Shown here piece after piece: positions 14,224 to 22,080 of a DNA stretch of 64,000 bases. A model generated the notes under the pieces. The model saw only the letters and a list, made by a program, of their open reading frames with translations, was not told the DNA's origin and searched no databases. Source of the stretch: a virus. Within the stretch, counting starts at the first letter, position 1. The number at the start of each line of letters is the position of its first letter. Made by a program: the position numbers and the translations under genes. The DNA lies in the IMG/VR virus record IMGVR_UViG_3300006920_000004, positions 1 through 64,000 of that record; one strand, 5' to 3'.

Positions 14224-14231
14224 CAAAGTTA
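14224..14231 (-). promoter_or_regulatory. -7 box of the recombinase promoter
   Basis: TAACTTTG on the minus strand matches TAnnTTTG; the -33 element is weak. A 20-nt leader containing AAAACAAACAAATT precedes the ATG. Confidence 0.45.
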
Positions 14232-14264
14232 AAAATGTAATATAGAATAACTAATTATATTTTT

Positions 14265-14453
14265 TTAATTCAATACTTTTATTATTTTCTCATCTCGGAT
14301 AGCTTGTTCAAACTGTTCTCTTGTTCTTGAAAATAGCTTTCCTTTTACTACAAACTCTACTCTTGGGTTCTTTCCGTACCAGATGTCTTTTATTGTTAAA
14401 TCGTAGCCATCGCTTGTTTGGTAGTTTCCTTGTTGGTGTATTGTTACTTTCAT
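14265..14453 (-). CDS. Hypothetical 62-aa protein
   Basis: Beta-rich: MKVTIHQQGNYQTSDGYDLT, then WYGKNPRVEFVVKGKLFSRT. Follows the next gene closely (4-nt gap), so it is in the same operon. Unknown. Confidence 0.6.
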   Translation of the reverse strand: MKVTIHQQGNYQTSDGYDLTIKDIWYGKNPRVEFVVKGKLFSRTREQFEQAIRDEKIIKVLN

Positions 14454-14457
14454 AATA

Positions 14458-14682
14458 TTAATCCATTTGTCTAAAGTTTATTTCCATACTTACTAATACT
14501 CCTTTTACATCACGAATGTATTCATCAAAGAGTTCTATTGCTTCGTAATTACTTTGTCGGTACTCTTGGTGGGTTACTTTTCCGTTAGTTTCTTCTCTAA
14601 ATTCGTAGTTTTCTTCATGTTTTTCAAGGAAGTACTCGTATCTGTTGTCGTAGGTTGTTATTGATAAATGTCTAATATTCAT
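14458..14682 (-). CDS. Hypothetical 74-aa protein
   Basis: Beta-rich start (MNIRHLSITTYDNRYEYFLE) and acidic helical end. Unknown. In the same operon as the homing endonuclease upstream. Confidence 0.6.
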   Translation of the reverse strand: MNIRHLSITTYDNRYEYFLEKHEENYEFREETNGKVTHQEYRQSNYEAIELFDEYIRDVKGVLVSMEINFRQMD

Positions 14683-14701
14683 ATTTTTATGTTTGTTTTA
14701 T

Positions 14702-15586
14702 TTAAGAATTTGCTGAATTGTAATTGTAAATATAGTTATCACAAGATTTTTTTGCATCATATTCGCTAGTAAAAGTGCCTAAATAAATTGATTTACCTTT
14801 TATGTATATTCTAGCAGAATATTTTTTCTTTCCAACCTTGTAAACTCCTTTAAATTTAGATGTTTTTTGCTTTTTATTATAAACTATATCTTCAAATCTG
14901 TTTTCTAAAATACATTTTAAAGCTGCTTCTTTCCCTAAGTAGGCTTCATATTCCGAGTTGTAGCGACCTATATGTAAAGTTTTCTTATTATGATATATGC
15001 TTGCTACCCATTTATTATTATCTTTATCATAGCTAACACCCTTATAAACACTTGTTTTATTATACCCACATCTATTTATAATTTCGGCATTAGGATTTGA
15101 TAGTACAGCCTGATAAGCATTGCTAGCATCAATCTCGTTAATAAACCCGCCTATAAACCTATACTCCCCACCTATATTTATTGAGGCTCTCCACTTCTTA
15201 GTGCTTTTATTCCAAGTAACTCCTGTATATTTACTAGAATGAGGCTTACTTTTCAAACTTGTGTTTTCTCTTGTTGTTACTATTTCTAAATTTGAAACTC
15301 TATTATTGTGCTTATTAAAATCTTTATGATTTACAACTAAATCAAACCCGCATGGGGTATGCCCTAAAAATGCCATCGCTACTAATTGATGTCCACGAAC
15401 CAATTTAGACTTTCTGTACCCTGCCGCTAGACTATAACAAACATATTTTCCTTCTTTTGCATACCCTTTTAATAACGACCATCTTCCATATCTAAAACTT
15501 CTAACTCGCCCCTCTGAACTTACTTCATATTTTAAGTATCCAAAATCTATTGGACGCCATTCTTCTGTTTCTATCATATTACCCAA
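14702..15586 (-). CDS. Homing endonuclease: NUMOD4-HNH with three AP2 domains
   Basis: 294 aa. Residues about 7-30 (EEWRPIDFGYLKYEVSSEGR, then VRSF) are a NUMOD4 motif. The HNH part is VNHKDFNKHNNRVSNLEIVT around residue 85-105. Three AP2 repeats follow: SKYTGVTWNKSTKKWRASI, SVYKGVSYDKDNNKWVASI and SKFKGVYKVGKKKYSARI, each with a G-x-F/Y-x-x-E-x-x-A tail. It cuts a specific DNA site to spread itself. It sits within the replication operon between hypothetical genes, typical for free-standing homing enzymes. ATG at 15577 is an equally possible start. Confidence 0.9.
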   Translation of the reverse strand: MGNMIETEEWRPIDFGYLKYEVSSEGRVRSFRYGRWSLLKGYAKEGKYVCYSLAAGYRKSKLVRGHQLVAMAFLGHTPCGFDLVVNHKDFNKHNNRVSNLEIVTTRENTSLKSKPHSSKYTGVTWNKSTKKWRASINIGGEYRFIGGFINEIDASNAYQAVLSNPNAEIINRCGYNKTSVYKGVSYDKDNNKWVASIYHNKKTLHIGRYNSEYEAYLGKEAALKCILENRFEDIVYNKKQKTSKFKGVYKVGKKKYSARIYIKGKSIYLGTFTSEYDAKKSCDNYIYNYNSANS

Positions 15587-15977
15587 TTATTTCTTGTACT
15601 ATTTTAAATCCCATAGTTGTAGCTAAATACTCTTTGCACTTCTCTTCAATTTCTTCTAAAATTTCATAAGAACTTTCTTGCTGACTCTCTATATGTTGAG
15701 GAGTTAAGTCTTTACTATTTTCAAACGCTTTATCTAGTATGGAAACTAAATAATCTTGCTCTATAAAAGCGTCCATAATTAACTTTACGGTTTTTTTGTT
15801 TAACATATTTTGATAGTATCGAATATACTCTGCGTTATGAGCAGCCGCTTTTAATACAGAATGGAACGCTACTAAAGCTACTCTAATATTGTTCATTCTT
15901 TTTTCTTTTTCTTCTGCACTTAAATTTCTAATTTCTAGTTTTGTTAGCGGTGCTTCTCTTTTTATTTTATTTTTCAT
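15579..15977 (-). CDS. Hypothetical helical protein
   Basis: 132 aa, strongly helical and charged (LTKLEIRNLSAEEKEKRMNN; ESQQESSYEILEEIEEKCKE). It follows the primase-helicase by about 40 nt in the same operon. Might be a replication accessory factor, but no motif supports this. Confidence 0.6.
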   Translation of the reverse strand: MKNKIKREAPLTKLEIRNLSAEEKEKRMNNIRVALVAFHSVLKAAAHNAEYIRYYQNMLNKKTVKLIMDAFIEQDYLVSILDKAFENSKDLTPQHIESQQESSYEILEEIEEKCKEYLATTMGFKIVQEIIG

Positions 15978-16016
15978 GGTTTTTGTTTTCTAAAATTCTA
16001 ATTGTTTTTGTAATAT

Positions 16017-17813
16017 TTAAAAAGGAGGTGTATATTCATCATTATCATCAAAGGTATTTTCGGTACTAGGGGCTATAAAATTGTATTGTACAGGTTTAAC
16101 TTCTCTAATTTTAGCTACAATACCATCTGTTGCAGATTCTTTTAGCCAACTAACATTCTCTTCGGTAGTACCTTCTATTGAATATCTTCCGCTTTGTTTG
16201 TCGTAAATTTGATTTACCGAACCTGTTTCGCCCCAATGATTAAACTTAACTTTTTGAACAAGAACAGTAGTAATATTAGTATCAAAGTTACGATAAACAC
16301 AAATACCTACATCGGCTTTATTATAAAAGTTAGCAGAACCAGCAATATCGTAAAGTGTAGGAACTTCATAGCGTAATCCATCAACTGTTTTACGCATTTT
16401 TGTAGGATGTGCCACTAAGAAGCAATGCACGTTATTTAATTCGCAGAAATCGGCTAATTTGTCTAATTGTTTTCCAATATATCCTGTTGAGTCTTCCTTA
16501 TGTTCAAGCTTGTTCCAAGCATCTATTACAAAACAGTCAACTCCTTTTGTTAAAATAATTCTCTTGACACTTGCTAAAATACTGTCTAAAGTAAAGTCTT
16601 TTTCAGGTTTTATAAACCATATTTTGTCTTTAACGTATTCTTTTACAATATTCATTTCGTTAAATGTCATTCTGTTTACGCCATCCCACCATTTTCCTGT
16701 AAACAATCTTGCAAGTTTACTAAAATGTAATTTTGTAGGTTTATTTTCAGGAGAATAGTAAGCAATTTTCCATTTCTCGCTAATATTAAGCCTTACTAGC
16801 CAATCATCTAATAGTGAGGACTTCCCGTGAGAAGGCACGCCTGTAATTATTGTTAAATATCCTTTATGGAAACTAACTAGCTTATCAATTTCATCTATTC
16901 CAACCTTAGCACCGATAGGCAATCCATTGTGATAAAAGTCATCAATATCATCGCTTATGTCGGTTACAGTAAAAACTCCTTCTATTGGAAACTCAATTTT
17001 ATTGGATATAGCATCTAAAATACCTTTATATCCCTCTTTTTGTAAGCAGTCATTAGCATCTTTATAATCTCCAAAAACTACATAGTCACAATTTTCTTTT
17101 CCTAAACGTAATGACAAGTCTTCTCTTAACTTCCTACCTGCAATGTCATTATCTGTTGAAATGTGAAACCTCTTTATATGCGATATACGCTCATAACTAT
17201 TGTCAAGGTATAGTAAGTTATTACTTGACAAAGTTGCGCCATTAGGAACGCTTAAAACATTAACTATGCCCGATTGGTGTAAAGATAAGCAATCCATTTC
17301 TCCTTCAACTATGTAACATTCGTCAAAATCTTTAACGCTATCTAAGTTAAAAAATATTAGTTCTGCATCTTTTGAAAGTTTAAAGTTCTTTTTAGCGTCA
17401 CGATATTTTACGTTTATTAGTTCGCCATTACGAAAGTAGGGGAACAAACAAGCGTTCATTTCTTTGCCTACTTGTGGCATCCACTCTAACTTATCAACTA
17501 TTTTAAAATGATTAATAGTTTCTTGGTTTATACCTCTGCCTTCAAACCACTTAACAAGGTTTTCACTAGCTCCCGTTTTGTTTATTGCTACTGGTTTTTT
17601 GTATTCTACTTTTTGCATTTGTTGATAATCATTAGGTAATCCGCCTTTCCACCCACAATGAGCGCAGTTCCAAACTTTTTTGTCTAAGTTTACGCCTAAA
17701 CATTTGTCTTTTTTCTTCTTTCTAGTGTGGCTACACTCTGGGCAAGTAGTAGTTATTTCTCCTGCTCTTTTGCCTTGTGGAATATCTATTCCGTAATCTG
17801 AAAATGTTTTCAT
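16017..17813 (-). CDS. Bifunctional primase-helicase (T7 gp4-like)
   Basis: 598 aa. The zinc ribbon is Cys24, Cys27, Cys50, Cys53. The TOPRIM core is CYIVEGEMDCLSLH (about 165-178) followed by STDNDIAGRKL. The DnaB-like helicase half has Walker A GVPSHGKSSLLD (about 322-333), DCFVIDAWNKLEH as Walker B, and HCFLVAHPTKMRK. It makes primers and unwinds DNA at the replication fork. The C-terminal acidic/aromatic tail (FDDNDEYTPPF) resembles the tail of T7 gp4 that contacts polymerase. Its ATG overlaps the stop of the gene upstream. Confidence 0.93.
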   Translation of the reverse strand: MKTFSDYGIDIPQGKRAGEITTTCPECSHTRKKKKDKCLGVNLDKKVWNCAHCGWKGGLPNDYQQMQKVEYKKPVAINKTGASENLVKWFEGRGINQETINHFKIVDKLEWMPQVGKEMNACLFPYFRNGELINVKYRDAKKNFKLSKDAELIFFNLDSVKDFDECYIVEGEMDCLSLHQSGIVNVLSVPNGATLSSNNLLYLDNSYERISHIKRFHISTDNDIAGRKLREDLSLRLGKENCDYVVFGDYKDANDCLQKEGYKGILDAISNKIEFPIEGVFTVTDISDDIDDFYHNGLPIGAKVGIDEIDKLVSFHKGYLTIITGVPSHGKSSLLDDWLVRLNISEKWKIAYYSPENKPTKLHFSKLARLFTGKWWDGVNRMTFNEMNIVKEYVKDKIWFIKPEKDFTLDSILASVKRIILTKGVDCFVIDAWNKLEHKEDSTGYIGKQLDKLADFCELNNVHCFLVAHPTKMRKTVDGLRYEVPTLYDIAGSANFYNKADVGICVYRNFDTNITTVLVQKVKFNHWGETGSVNQIYDKQSGRYSIEGTTEENVSWLKESATDGIVAKIREVKPVQYNFIAPSTENTFDDNDEYTPPF

Positions 17814-18148
17814 CGTGGGAATATAGATACGTTTTTAGCGTTATTCTTTTTTAGCCAATACATTAAACTTGGCATATCGTTATACTGTGGTTGTTCGGTG
17901 TTATTAAACTTTTGCATAATACCATCTAAAATTATTTGCTGTAATTCGCCAAGAGTAAGTTTAGGGTATTCGTTTTTAATAAAACTAGCTGCAACAATTA
18001 TTTGCTCTCCCGTACTATTGTTGTTTCTGATTGAATTAAGCAGCGTAACAGCTTGTGCTACCTCATTTATTGTTGAGGAACATAATTGCTTGTTGTTGTC
18101 CAATTGCGCTAATATCGCTTGTTTCTGTGTTGTTTCTAATGATTTCAT
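17810..18148 (-). CDS. Probable replication accessory protein
   Basis: 112 aa. The C-terminal half FIKNEYPKLTLGELQQIILD, then YNDMPSLMYWL, resembles small proteins next to initiators in Bacteroidetes phages and mobile elements (from memory, DUF6633-like). It lies between the initiator and primase-helicase and overlaps both (86 nt and 4 nt). Possibly a helicase loader. Confidence 0.55.
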   Translation of the reverse strand: MKSLETTQKQAILAQLDNNKQLCSSTINEVAQAVTLLNSIRNNNSTGEQIIVAASFIKNEYPKLTLGELQQIILDGIMQKFNNTEQPQYNDMPSLMYWLKKNNAKNVSIFPR

Positions 18149-18812
18149 TTGTCCAAGATTTGTTGTTAAAAAATGTTAAAGGGTTTTTTCTATATTTTTT
18201 TTCGGGAGTAGATTTTAAATAGTCTGGCAAGTAATTTATTATTTTCTCTTTATCTGCTTGTGAAATATTATTCCACGCTTTCTCTGATTTAGGTCTATCT
18301 ATTTTTTTATCATAGGCAGTCCAAAAATCTTCAAAAGTTGGATAAACATCTAAATCTATATGTTTACTTGTTTTTTGTTTATTATCTTCTTCTTTACTTA
18401 GTAGTTGCTTGTTATCCATGTGTGGTTCATCCGTTGACGGTTCAACCGTGCATGGATAACAAGTACGTGGTTCAGTCGTAGATTTAAAAAAAGGTTGCGG
18501 ATTTTCAGTATGTGGTTCACCGTTAAAAGGCACGTCATATACTATATGGTTGTATTCAAAAATTCCTAAACTATTCTGTTTTTTTAAAGATAAAATATAA
18601 CCACTTTCTTGTAGTTCTTTAAATACAGTGTTTAATTTATCCTTTCCTACACCAATCCTTTTATATAGCTGCGTTTTGTATATCACCCAATTATGGGGTA
18701 ACGACAGTAAATGGCAGAGAAGCCCTATTGCCTCTAATGACAGTCCAATTTTTAATACCTCATTAGAAAGTACTAAATAATTAGATGCGTGCTTTGATTT
18801 AACTATACTCAT
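18063..18812 (-). CDS. Replication initiator / replisome organiser with winged HTH
   Basis: 249 aa. The N-terminal half LSLEAIGLLCHLLSLPHNWVIY, KTQLYKRIGVGKDKLNTVFKELQESGYI is a winged helix-turn-helix typical of phage replisome organisers. The middle is a low-complexity linker with repeated EP-T/H motifs. The C-terminal WNNISQADKEKIINYLPDYL, then YRKNPLTFFNNKSW resembles the DnaT/DnaD-type end (Y..NP.TFL..K.W). Inference: binds the phage origin and recruits the primase-helicase encoded two genes downstream. Confidence 0.75.
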   Translation of the reverse strand: MSIVKSKHASNYLVLSNEVLKIGLSLEAIGLLCHLLSLPHNWVIYKTQLYKRIGVGKDKLNTVFKELQESGYILSLKKQNSLGIFEYNHIVYDVPFNGEPHTENPQPFFKSTTEPRTCYPCTVEPSTDEPHMDNKQLLSKEEDNKQKTSKHIDLDVYPTFEDFWTAYDKKIDRPKSEKAWNNISQADKEKIINYLPDYLKSTPEKKYRKNPLTFFNNKSWTNEIIRNNTETSDISAIGQQQAIMFLNNK

Positions 18813-18991
18813 TATTGTATATGGCTTGTTAGGGTATTAATTAATTTCTTTATATCTTCAGTATTAAGTTTTACCGAACATATTTTAGAAGGGAAGTAAG
18901 TGTCATCTTGAATAAAAATTAGAACGGTATTATTATCTGATTTTATTAGTTCTAATTTACTTTTTTTTGAAGTAAAAATTGATTTTGCCAT
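18812..18991 (-). CDS. Hypothetical 59-aa protein
   Basis: Starts MAKSIFTSKKSKLELIKSDN; its TAA overlaps the ATG of the initiator gene by one base (TAATG), strong support for coupled translation. Small beta-rich protein, unknown. Confidence 0.5.
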   Translation of the reverse strand: MAKSIFTSKKSKLELIKSDNNTVLIFIQDDTYFPSKICSVKLNTEDIKKLINTLTSHIQ

Positions 18992-19027
18992 AATTCTTTA
19001 AAATTTTAAACTTTTAATTGGTAAAAA

Positions 19028-19171
19028 TTACTTTGACTTAATTAAAATAGTCTTTCCTAATTTAACTGCATCTAATGTCTTTCTTGAAATTGCTTGGTAT
19101 ATAGCTTGTACGCTAACCCCTTTTTCTTTTGCGTATTCTAATACGCTTTTGTAATTATTTATGTTTTCCAT
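19028..19171 (-). CDS. Excisionase-like helix-turn-helix protein (47 aa)
   Basis: MENINNYKSVLEYAKEKGVS, VQAIYQAISRKTLDAVKLG, then KTILIKSK. This is the excisionase/MerR-type pattern (S/T-x-x-x-A, G-V-S, T/A-I-Y, then basic G-K). First gene of the replication operon, with a near-perfect promoter whose box ends 4 nt before the ATG. Probably a regulator of this divergent promoter region, or a recombination directionality factor. Confidence 0.6.
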   Translation of the reverse strand: MENINNYKSVLEYAKEKGVSVQAIYQAISRKTLDAVKLGKTILIKSK

Positions 19172-19175
19172 GTGG

Positions 19176-19205
19176 CAAATGTATATTTAATATTTTAAAT
19201 AGCAA
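19176..19205 (-). promoter_or_regulatory. Leaderless-type promoter of the replication operon
   Basis: On the minus strand: TTG, 19 nt, TACATTTG, 4 nt (CCAC), ATG. Confidence 0.75.
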
Positions 19206-19290
19206 GTTTTATTTTAAAATTATTTATATTTTATATGATTACTAATACTTTATTTTTTTTAACCACCATTTTCTTCTCTACAAAAGTATA

Positions 19291-19304
19291 ATACCTAATG
19301 GTAT
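19291..19304. promoter_or_regulatory. Palindrome in the divergent promoter region
   Basis: ATACCTAATGGTAT: 5-bp arms ATACC/GGTAT with a 4-nt spacer, midway between two divergent promoters. Candidate operator. Confidence 0.4.
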
Positions 19305-19326
19305 AATTACATTAATTTAATTTAAC

Positions 19327-19356
19327 TTGTTATTTAGTTAAATATCATTACTTTTG
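19327..19356 (+). promoter_or_regulatory. Leaderless-type promoter, plus strand
   Basis: TTG, 19 nt, TACTTTTG, 4 nt (CGAT), ATG. Confidence 0.75.
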
Positions 19357-19360
19357 CGAT

Positions 19361-19555
19361 ATGAAAGATTACATATTGCGCTTTGAATTTTACGGAAGGA
19401 AGATGAGTACAAAAGTAAGAGCATACAACATTAAAGATGCTAAACGTCAAGTAAATGACAGATTAAATTTCATTAGCATAGAAGATATTACAGAACCCGA
19501 TTTCTCGGCAGATGATATGCTAAATAACATTAAGAACTTATTCGGATTTAAATAA
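19361..19555 (+). CDS. Hypothetical 64-aa protein
   Basis: MKDYILRFEFYGRKMSTKVR onwards, a beta-alpha-beta start followed by an acidic helical end. First gene of the plus-strand block. The predicted transcript begins at or within a few bases of its ATG. Unknown function. Confidence 0.65.
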   Translation: MKDYILRFEFYGRKMSTKVRAYNIKDAKRQVNDRLNFISIEDITEPDFSADDMLNNIKNLFGFK

Positions 19556-19566
19556 ACAAATAATAT

Positions 19567-20781
19567 ATGGCAAACAATGGAGTATCGAGGTGGGCGATTT
19601 ACGAGGAAGCAATTAAAGATATTATTCTTGAAACTAATTTAGAATCAGACACCGAAATTGCAAGACAGGTTTGTCAGAAATTAAAGTTTACATTAGAGTT
19701 TAAGGAGTTAAGAGAATTTAGGAAGTATGTTTATAGAAATAAACGAAGAATATTAGACGACCATGAAGGAATTTACGATGCAACTAAAGGATTAGATGTA
19801 GACTTTGGAAATGTTAAACACATGTGGCTTAAAAACAAAACCGCAAGTTTATTTGTTAAGAATCCTAATTTTGTAAAGCAAGGCGAAACAGCACCTAAAG
19901 AAATTGATTTCTTGTCAATATTTAAGGATAAAATAGAACCAATTAACTTATCTCCTACACCAAGTAAAATAAATGGTTTTGATAGGTTTATTTATACCGA
20001 TGTCCACGTTGGAATGTGTGTTGATAAAGATGGTTTTGCATTATACGAAGGTAAGTGGGACGAGGAGGAGTTAAACATAAGACTTAAAATAGCTATTGAT
20101 TGGATATTGAACCATAAAAAGTTTAATACATTGTTTATCAGCGATTTAGGTGATTATATGGACGGATTTGATGGACTTACAGTAAGAAGAGAACACCATT
20201 TACCGCAGAATATGGATAATCAAACTGCCTTTGATGTTGGATTGAGGTTTAAAATTAAAATGATAGATAGTTTAATTCCTTATTACGATAAAATTGTTTG
20301 CAATAATATTACGGATGACAATCATTCTGGCTCTTTTTCCTATATTGTTAATTCAGCATTTAAGGCTTACATTGAACTAAAGTACCCTAATGCTGTAACA
20401 GTAAACATACAGCGTAAGTTCATGGATTACTATATGGTTATGGATAAATTCTGTATAATTGAGTGTCATGGAAAAGATGGTGGGACTATGAAGTTTGGTT
20501 TAAAACCGCAAATAAATGACAAAATTATCAAGACTATATCACATTTTATTGACCAAAATTATTTATCTAAAAAAGGAGTTATAATAGAATTTGACAAAGG
20601 AGATAGCCATCAATCGCTTATAGATAAGTCTTGCAGTACAAAGTTTCAGTATCATAACTTTCCAAGCTTTGCTCCTCCAAGTAACTGGGTTAAAACTAAT
20701 TTTCAGAATAGTATGAGTGGCTTTACCTTTAGGAACTATTATACCAATGGACAAGTTAGTAATCACGATTATATCTTTTAA
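19567..20781 (+). CDS. Calcineurin-like metallophosphoesterase
   Basis: 404 aa. Metal-binding motifs are in order: TDVHVG (D-x-H, about 143-149), FISDLGDYMDG (G-D, about 189-199), DDNHSG (in place of GNH, about 250) and ECHGKDGG (G-H region, about 298). About 130 N-terminal residues form a helical extension with a possible HTH (DTEIARQVCQKLKF). Inference: hydrolyses nucleotide or DNA phosphates using two metals, perhaps end processing of phage DNA or removal of host signals. Confidence 0.75.
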   Translation: MANNGVSRWAIYEEAIKDIILETNLESDTEIARQVCQKLKFTLEFKELREFRKYVYRNKRRILDDHEGIYDATKGLDVDFGNVKHMWLKNKTASLFVKNPNFVKQGETAPKEIDFLSIFKDKIEPINLSPTPSKINGFDRFIYTDVHVGMCVDKDGFALYEGKWDEEELNIRLKIAIDWILNHKKFNTLFISDLGDYMDGFDGLTVRREHHLPQNMDNQTAFDVGLRFKIKMIDSLIPYYDKIVCNNITDDNHSGSFSYIVNSAFKAYIELKYPNAVTVNIQRKFMDYYMVMDKFCIIECHGKDGGTMKFGLKPQINDKIIKTISHFIDQNYLSKKGVIIEFDKGDSHQSLIDKSCSTKFQYHNFPSFAPPSNWVKTNFQNSMSGFTFRNYYTNGQVSNHDYIF

Positions 20782-20784
20782 TCT

Positions 20785-21141
20785 ATGATTATTCCATCCT
20801 CCTTTAATATGTTTGGACACACAATAACTGTAAAGTACGATAACAAGTATTGTGCAGAAAACGAGTGTTATGGTGAATTTATATATTGGGAAAACACTAT
20901 TGTACTAGCAAATAAATACAAAACAGAAAAAACTTGGAGGAAATATAAAGAATCTATAATTGAACATACTTTTTATCATGAATTAGGGCATTGTGTATTA
21001 TATTATACAGGCTATGCTGATTTATGGTTAGATGAAAAATTAGTAGATTTAATAGGTGCGCTATATCATCAATACGAAATAAGTAAAACAATAGAAACGA
21101 ATGGAAAACGAAAAAGAAAAAGTAGAAGTAACCAGATTTGA
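20785..21141 (+). CDS. Zinc metalloprotease-like protein (HELGH)
   Basis: 118 aa. IIEHTFYHELGHCVLYYTG carries the HExxH zinc-binding motif with His65, Glu66 and His69 in a single helix. The N-terminal part (FNMFGHTITVKYDN) and YWENTIVLANKYK resemble the ImmA/IrrE or SprT-like minimal phage peptidases. The C-terminus is basic. Four nucleotides separate it from the phosphoesterase. May cleave a host regulator, or be an inactive zinc protein. Confidence 0.7.
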   Translation: MIIPSSFNMFGHTITVKYDNKYCAENECYGEFIYWENTIVLANKYKTEKTWRKYKESIIEHTFYHELGHCVLYYTGYADLWLDEKLVDLIGALYHQYEISKTIETNGKRKRKSRSNQI

Positions 21142-21274
21142 GATTATAAATCATGCAGATAATGATAAGCCTATTGGTAGATTATTAACTATGAAAAAAA
21201 TATATGGAGATTTTCAATAAGTAGAGGTTCAATATCAAGATGGTGGTAAGACTATTAAAGTATTCTTGAGGTAG
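21101..21274 (+). pseudogene. Small gene interrupted by an in-frame TAA
   Basis: The frame from ATG 21101 encodes 39 aa ending LLTMKKIYGDFQ, then TAA at 21218-21220. The same frame continues immediately as VEVQYQDGGKTIKVFLR and ends with TAG. Joined, the text reads like one small beta-rich protein, so the stop is either a recent nonsense change (CAA to TAA), a sequencing error or a readthrough site. TAA is the ordinary stop in this phage, so recoding is unlikely. It overlaps the metalloprotease gene by 41 nt. Confidence 0.5.
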
Positions 21275-21279
21275 TTATT

Positions 21280-21498
21280 ATGATAGAAGCTAAAGAAAAA
21301 GCATTAGAAATATTTAACGAGCATTATTTTTACTTGAGAGCGAATCTAATGCACGATGAAGATGCTAAAGAAGATGCAATAGAATGTGCTTTAATTACAG
21401 TAAATAGAATCTGGAAAGAATTAGAAAACGAAAGAGTATTTGAAATGTACGATTACTGGCAAGAAGTTAAGAACGCACTAGAAAATATATATATTTAG
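21280..21498 (+). CDS. Hypothetical 72-aa acidic protein
   Basis: Helical, acidic (MIEAKEKALEIFNEHYFYLR; YDYWQEVKNALENIYI). Looks like a small protein frequently seen in Bacteroidetes phages, from memory. Function unknown. Starts 5 nt after the preceding frame. Confidence 0.6.
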   Translation: MIEAKEKALEIFNEHYFYLRANLMHDEDAKEDAIECALITVNRIWKELENERVFEMYDYWQEVKNALENIYI

Positions 21499-21547
21499 GT
21501 ATTTTAGTAAGCACATCAGTTCAAAACTGACATCTGAAATATAAATC

Positions 21548-21583
21548 ATAATTACTAATTAAAAAGATTTAATTAGTAATTAT
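21548..21583. repeat. Perfect 16-bp inverted repeat
   Basis: Arms at 21548-21563 and 21568-21583 are exact reverse complements around AAGA. They are entirely A/T except two C/G pairs at the centre of the arms. The repeat includes the -33 position of the promoter at 21573-21603, so operator function is more likely than termination. Confidence 0.6.
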
Positions 21584-21603
21584 GAATTATATTTTTATTT
21601 TTG
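21573..21603 (+). promoter_or_regulatory. Leaderless-type promoter with TTAG -33
   Basis: TTAG, 19 nt, TATTTTTG, 4 nt (TGAT), ATG at 21608. Confidence 0.55.
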
Positions 21604-21607
21604 TGAT

Positions 21608-21697
21608 ATGAAATTAATACTAATAACAATAATTATATGGGAAATAGTTAAAAACTATGTTCCTAAATTGTTTCATTATTTTTTAAATAAAATGTAA
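21608..21697 (+). CDS. Hydrophobic 29-aa peptide
   Basis: MKLILITIIIWEIVKNYVPK, then LFHYFLNKM. A short membrane-inserting N-terminus with a basic end. It ends 1 nt before the next ATG (TAACATG). The promoter spacing matches the other leaderless genes, which supports expression. Could be a leader peptide or membrane effector. Confidence 0.4.
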   Translation: MKLILITIIIWEIVKNYVPKLFHYFLNKM

Positions 21698-21698
21698 C

Positions 21699-22064
21699 AT
21701 GACACGCAAAGAAACCATATTAACACTAAACAAAGAATATAGGCGCATCTGTAATGCTTATATAGAAGAGTTTGTGAAAAAGCAAAAGATTAGTTTTGAC
21801 TATAATATGGCACAAGAATCAGGAAATACCGTAAGATACTTTGAGCAATATTATTTTAACGTACAAGATATTATATTTGATTTGACTAACAACTGCGCTA
21901 AAGGGTTAATTTACAGGTGGCAACAATATAATATTAAGAACGATTGCCAATGGACTTATTCTCAATACTGCAAAGGGTTAAGAAAAAGACATAAACAAAT
22001 AGAAAATATTGAAGAACCTTGTCAAGTAACATTAACACACAATGGAGTAGTAATAAATAGATAA
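21699..22064 (+). CDS. Hypothetical 121-aa protein
   Basis: Helical and basic, aromatic-rich (YNMAQESGNTVRYFEQYYFN, then GLIYRWQQYNIKN). Unknown. Start chosen because the ATG follows the small peptide gene directly. Confidence 0.6.
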   Translation: MTRKETILTLNKEYRRICNAYIEEFVKKQKISFDYNMAQESGNTVRYFEQYYFNVQDIIFDLTNNCAKGLIYRWQQYNIKNDCQWTYSQYCKGLRKRHKQIENIEEPCQVTLTHNGVVINR

Positions 22065-22080
22065 AAAAACAAATAAACAC

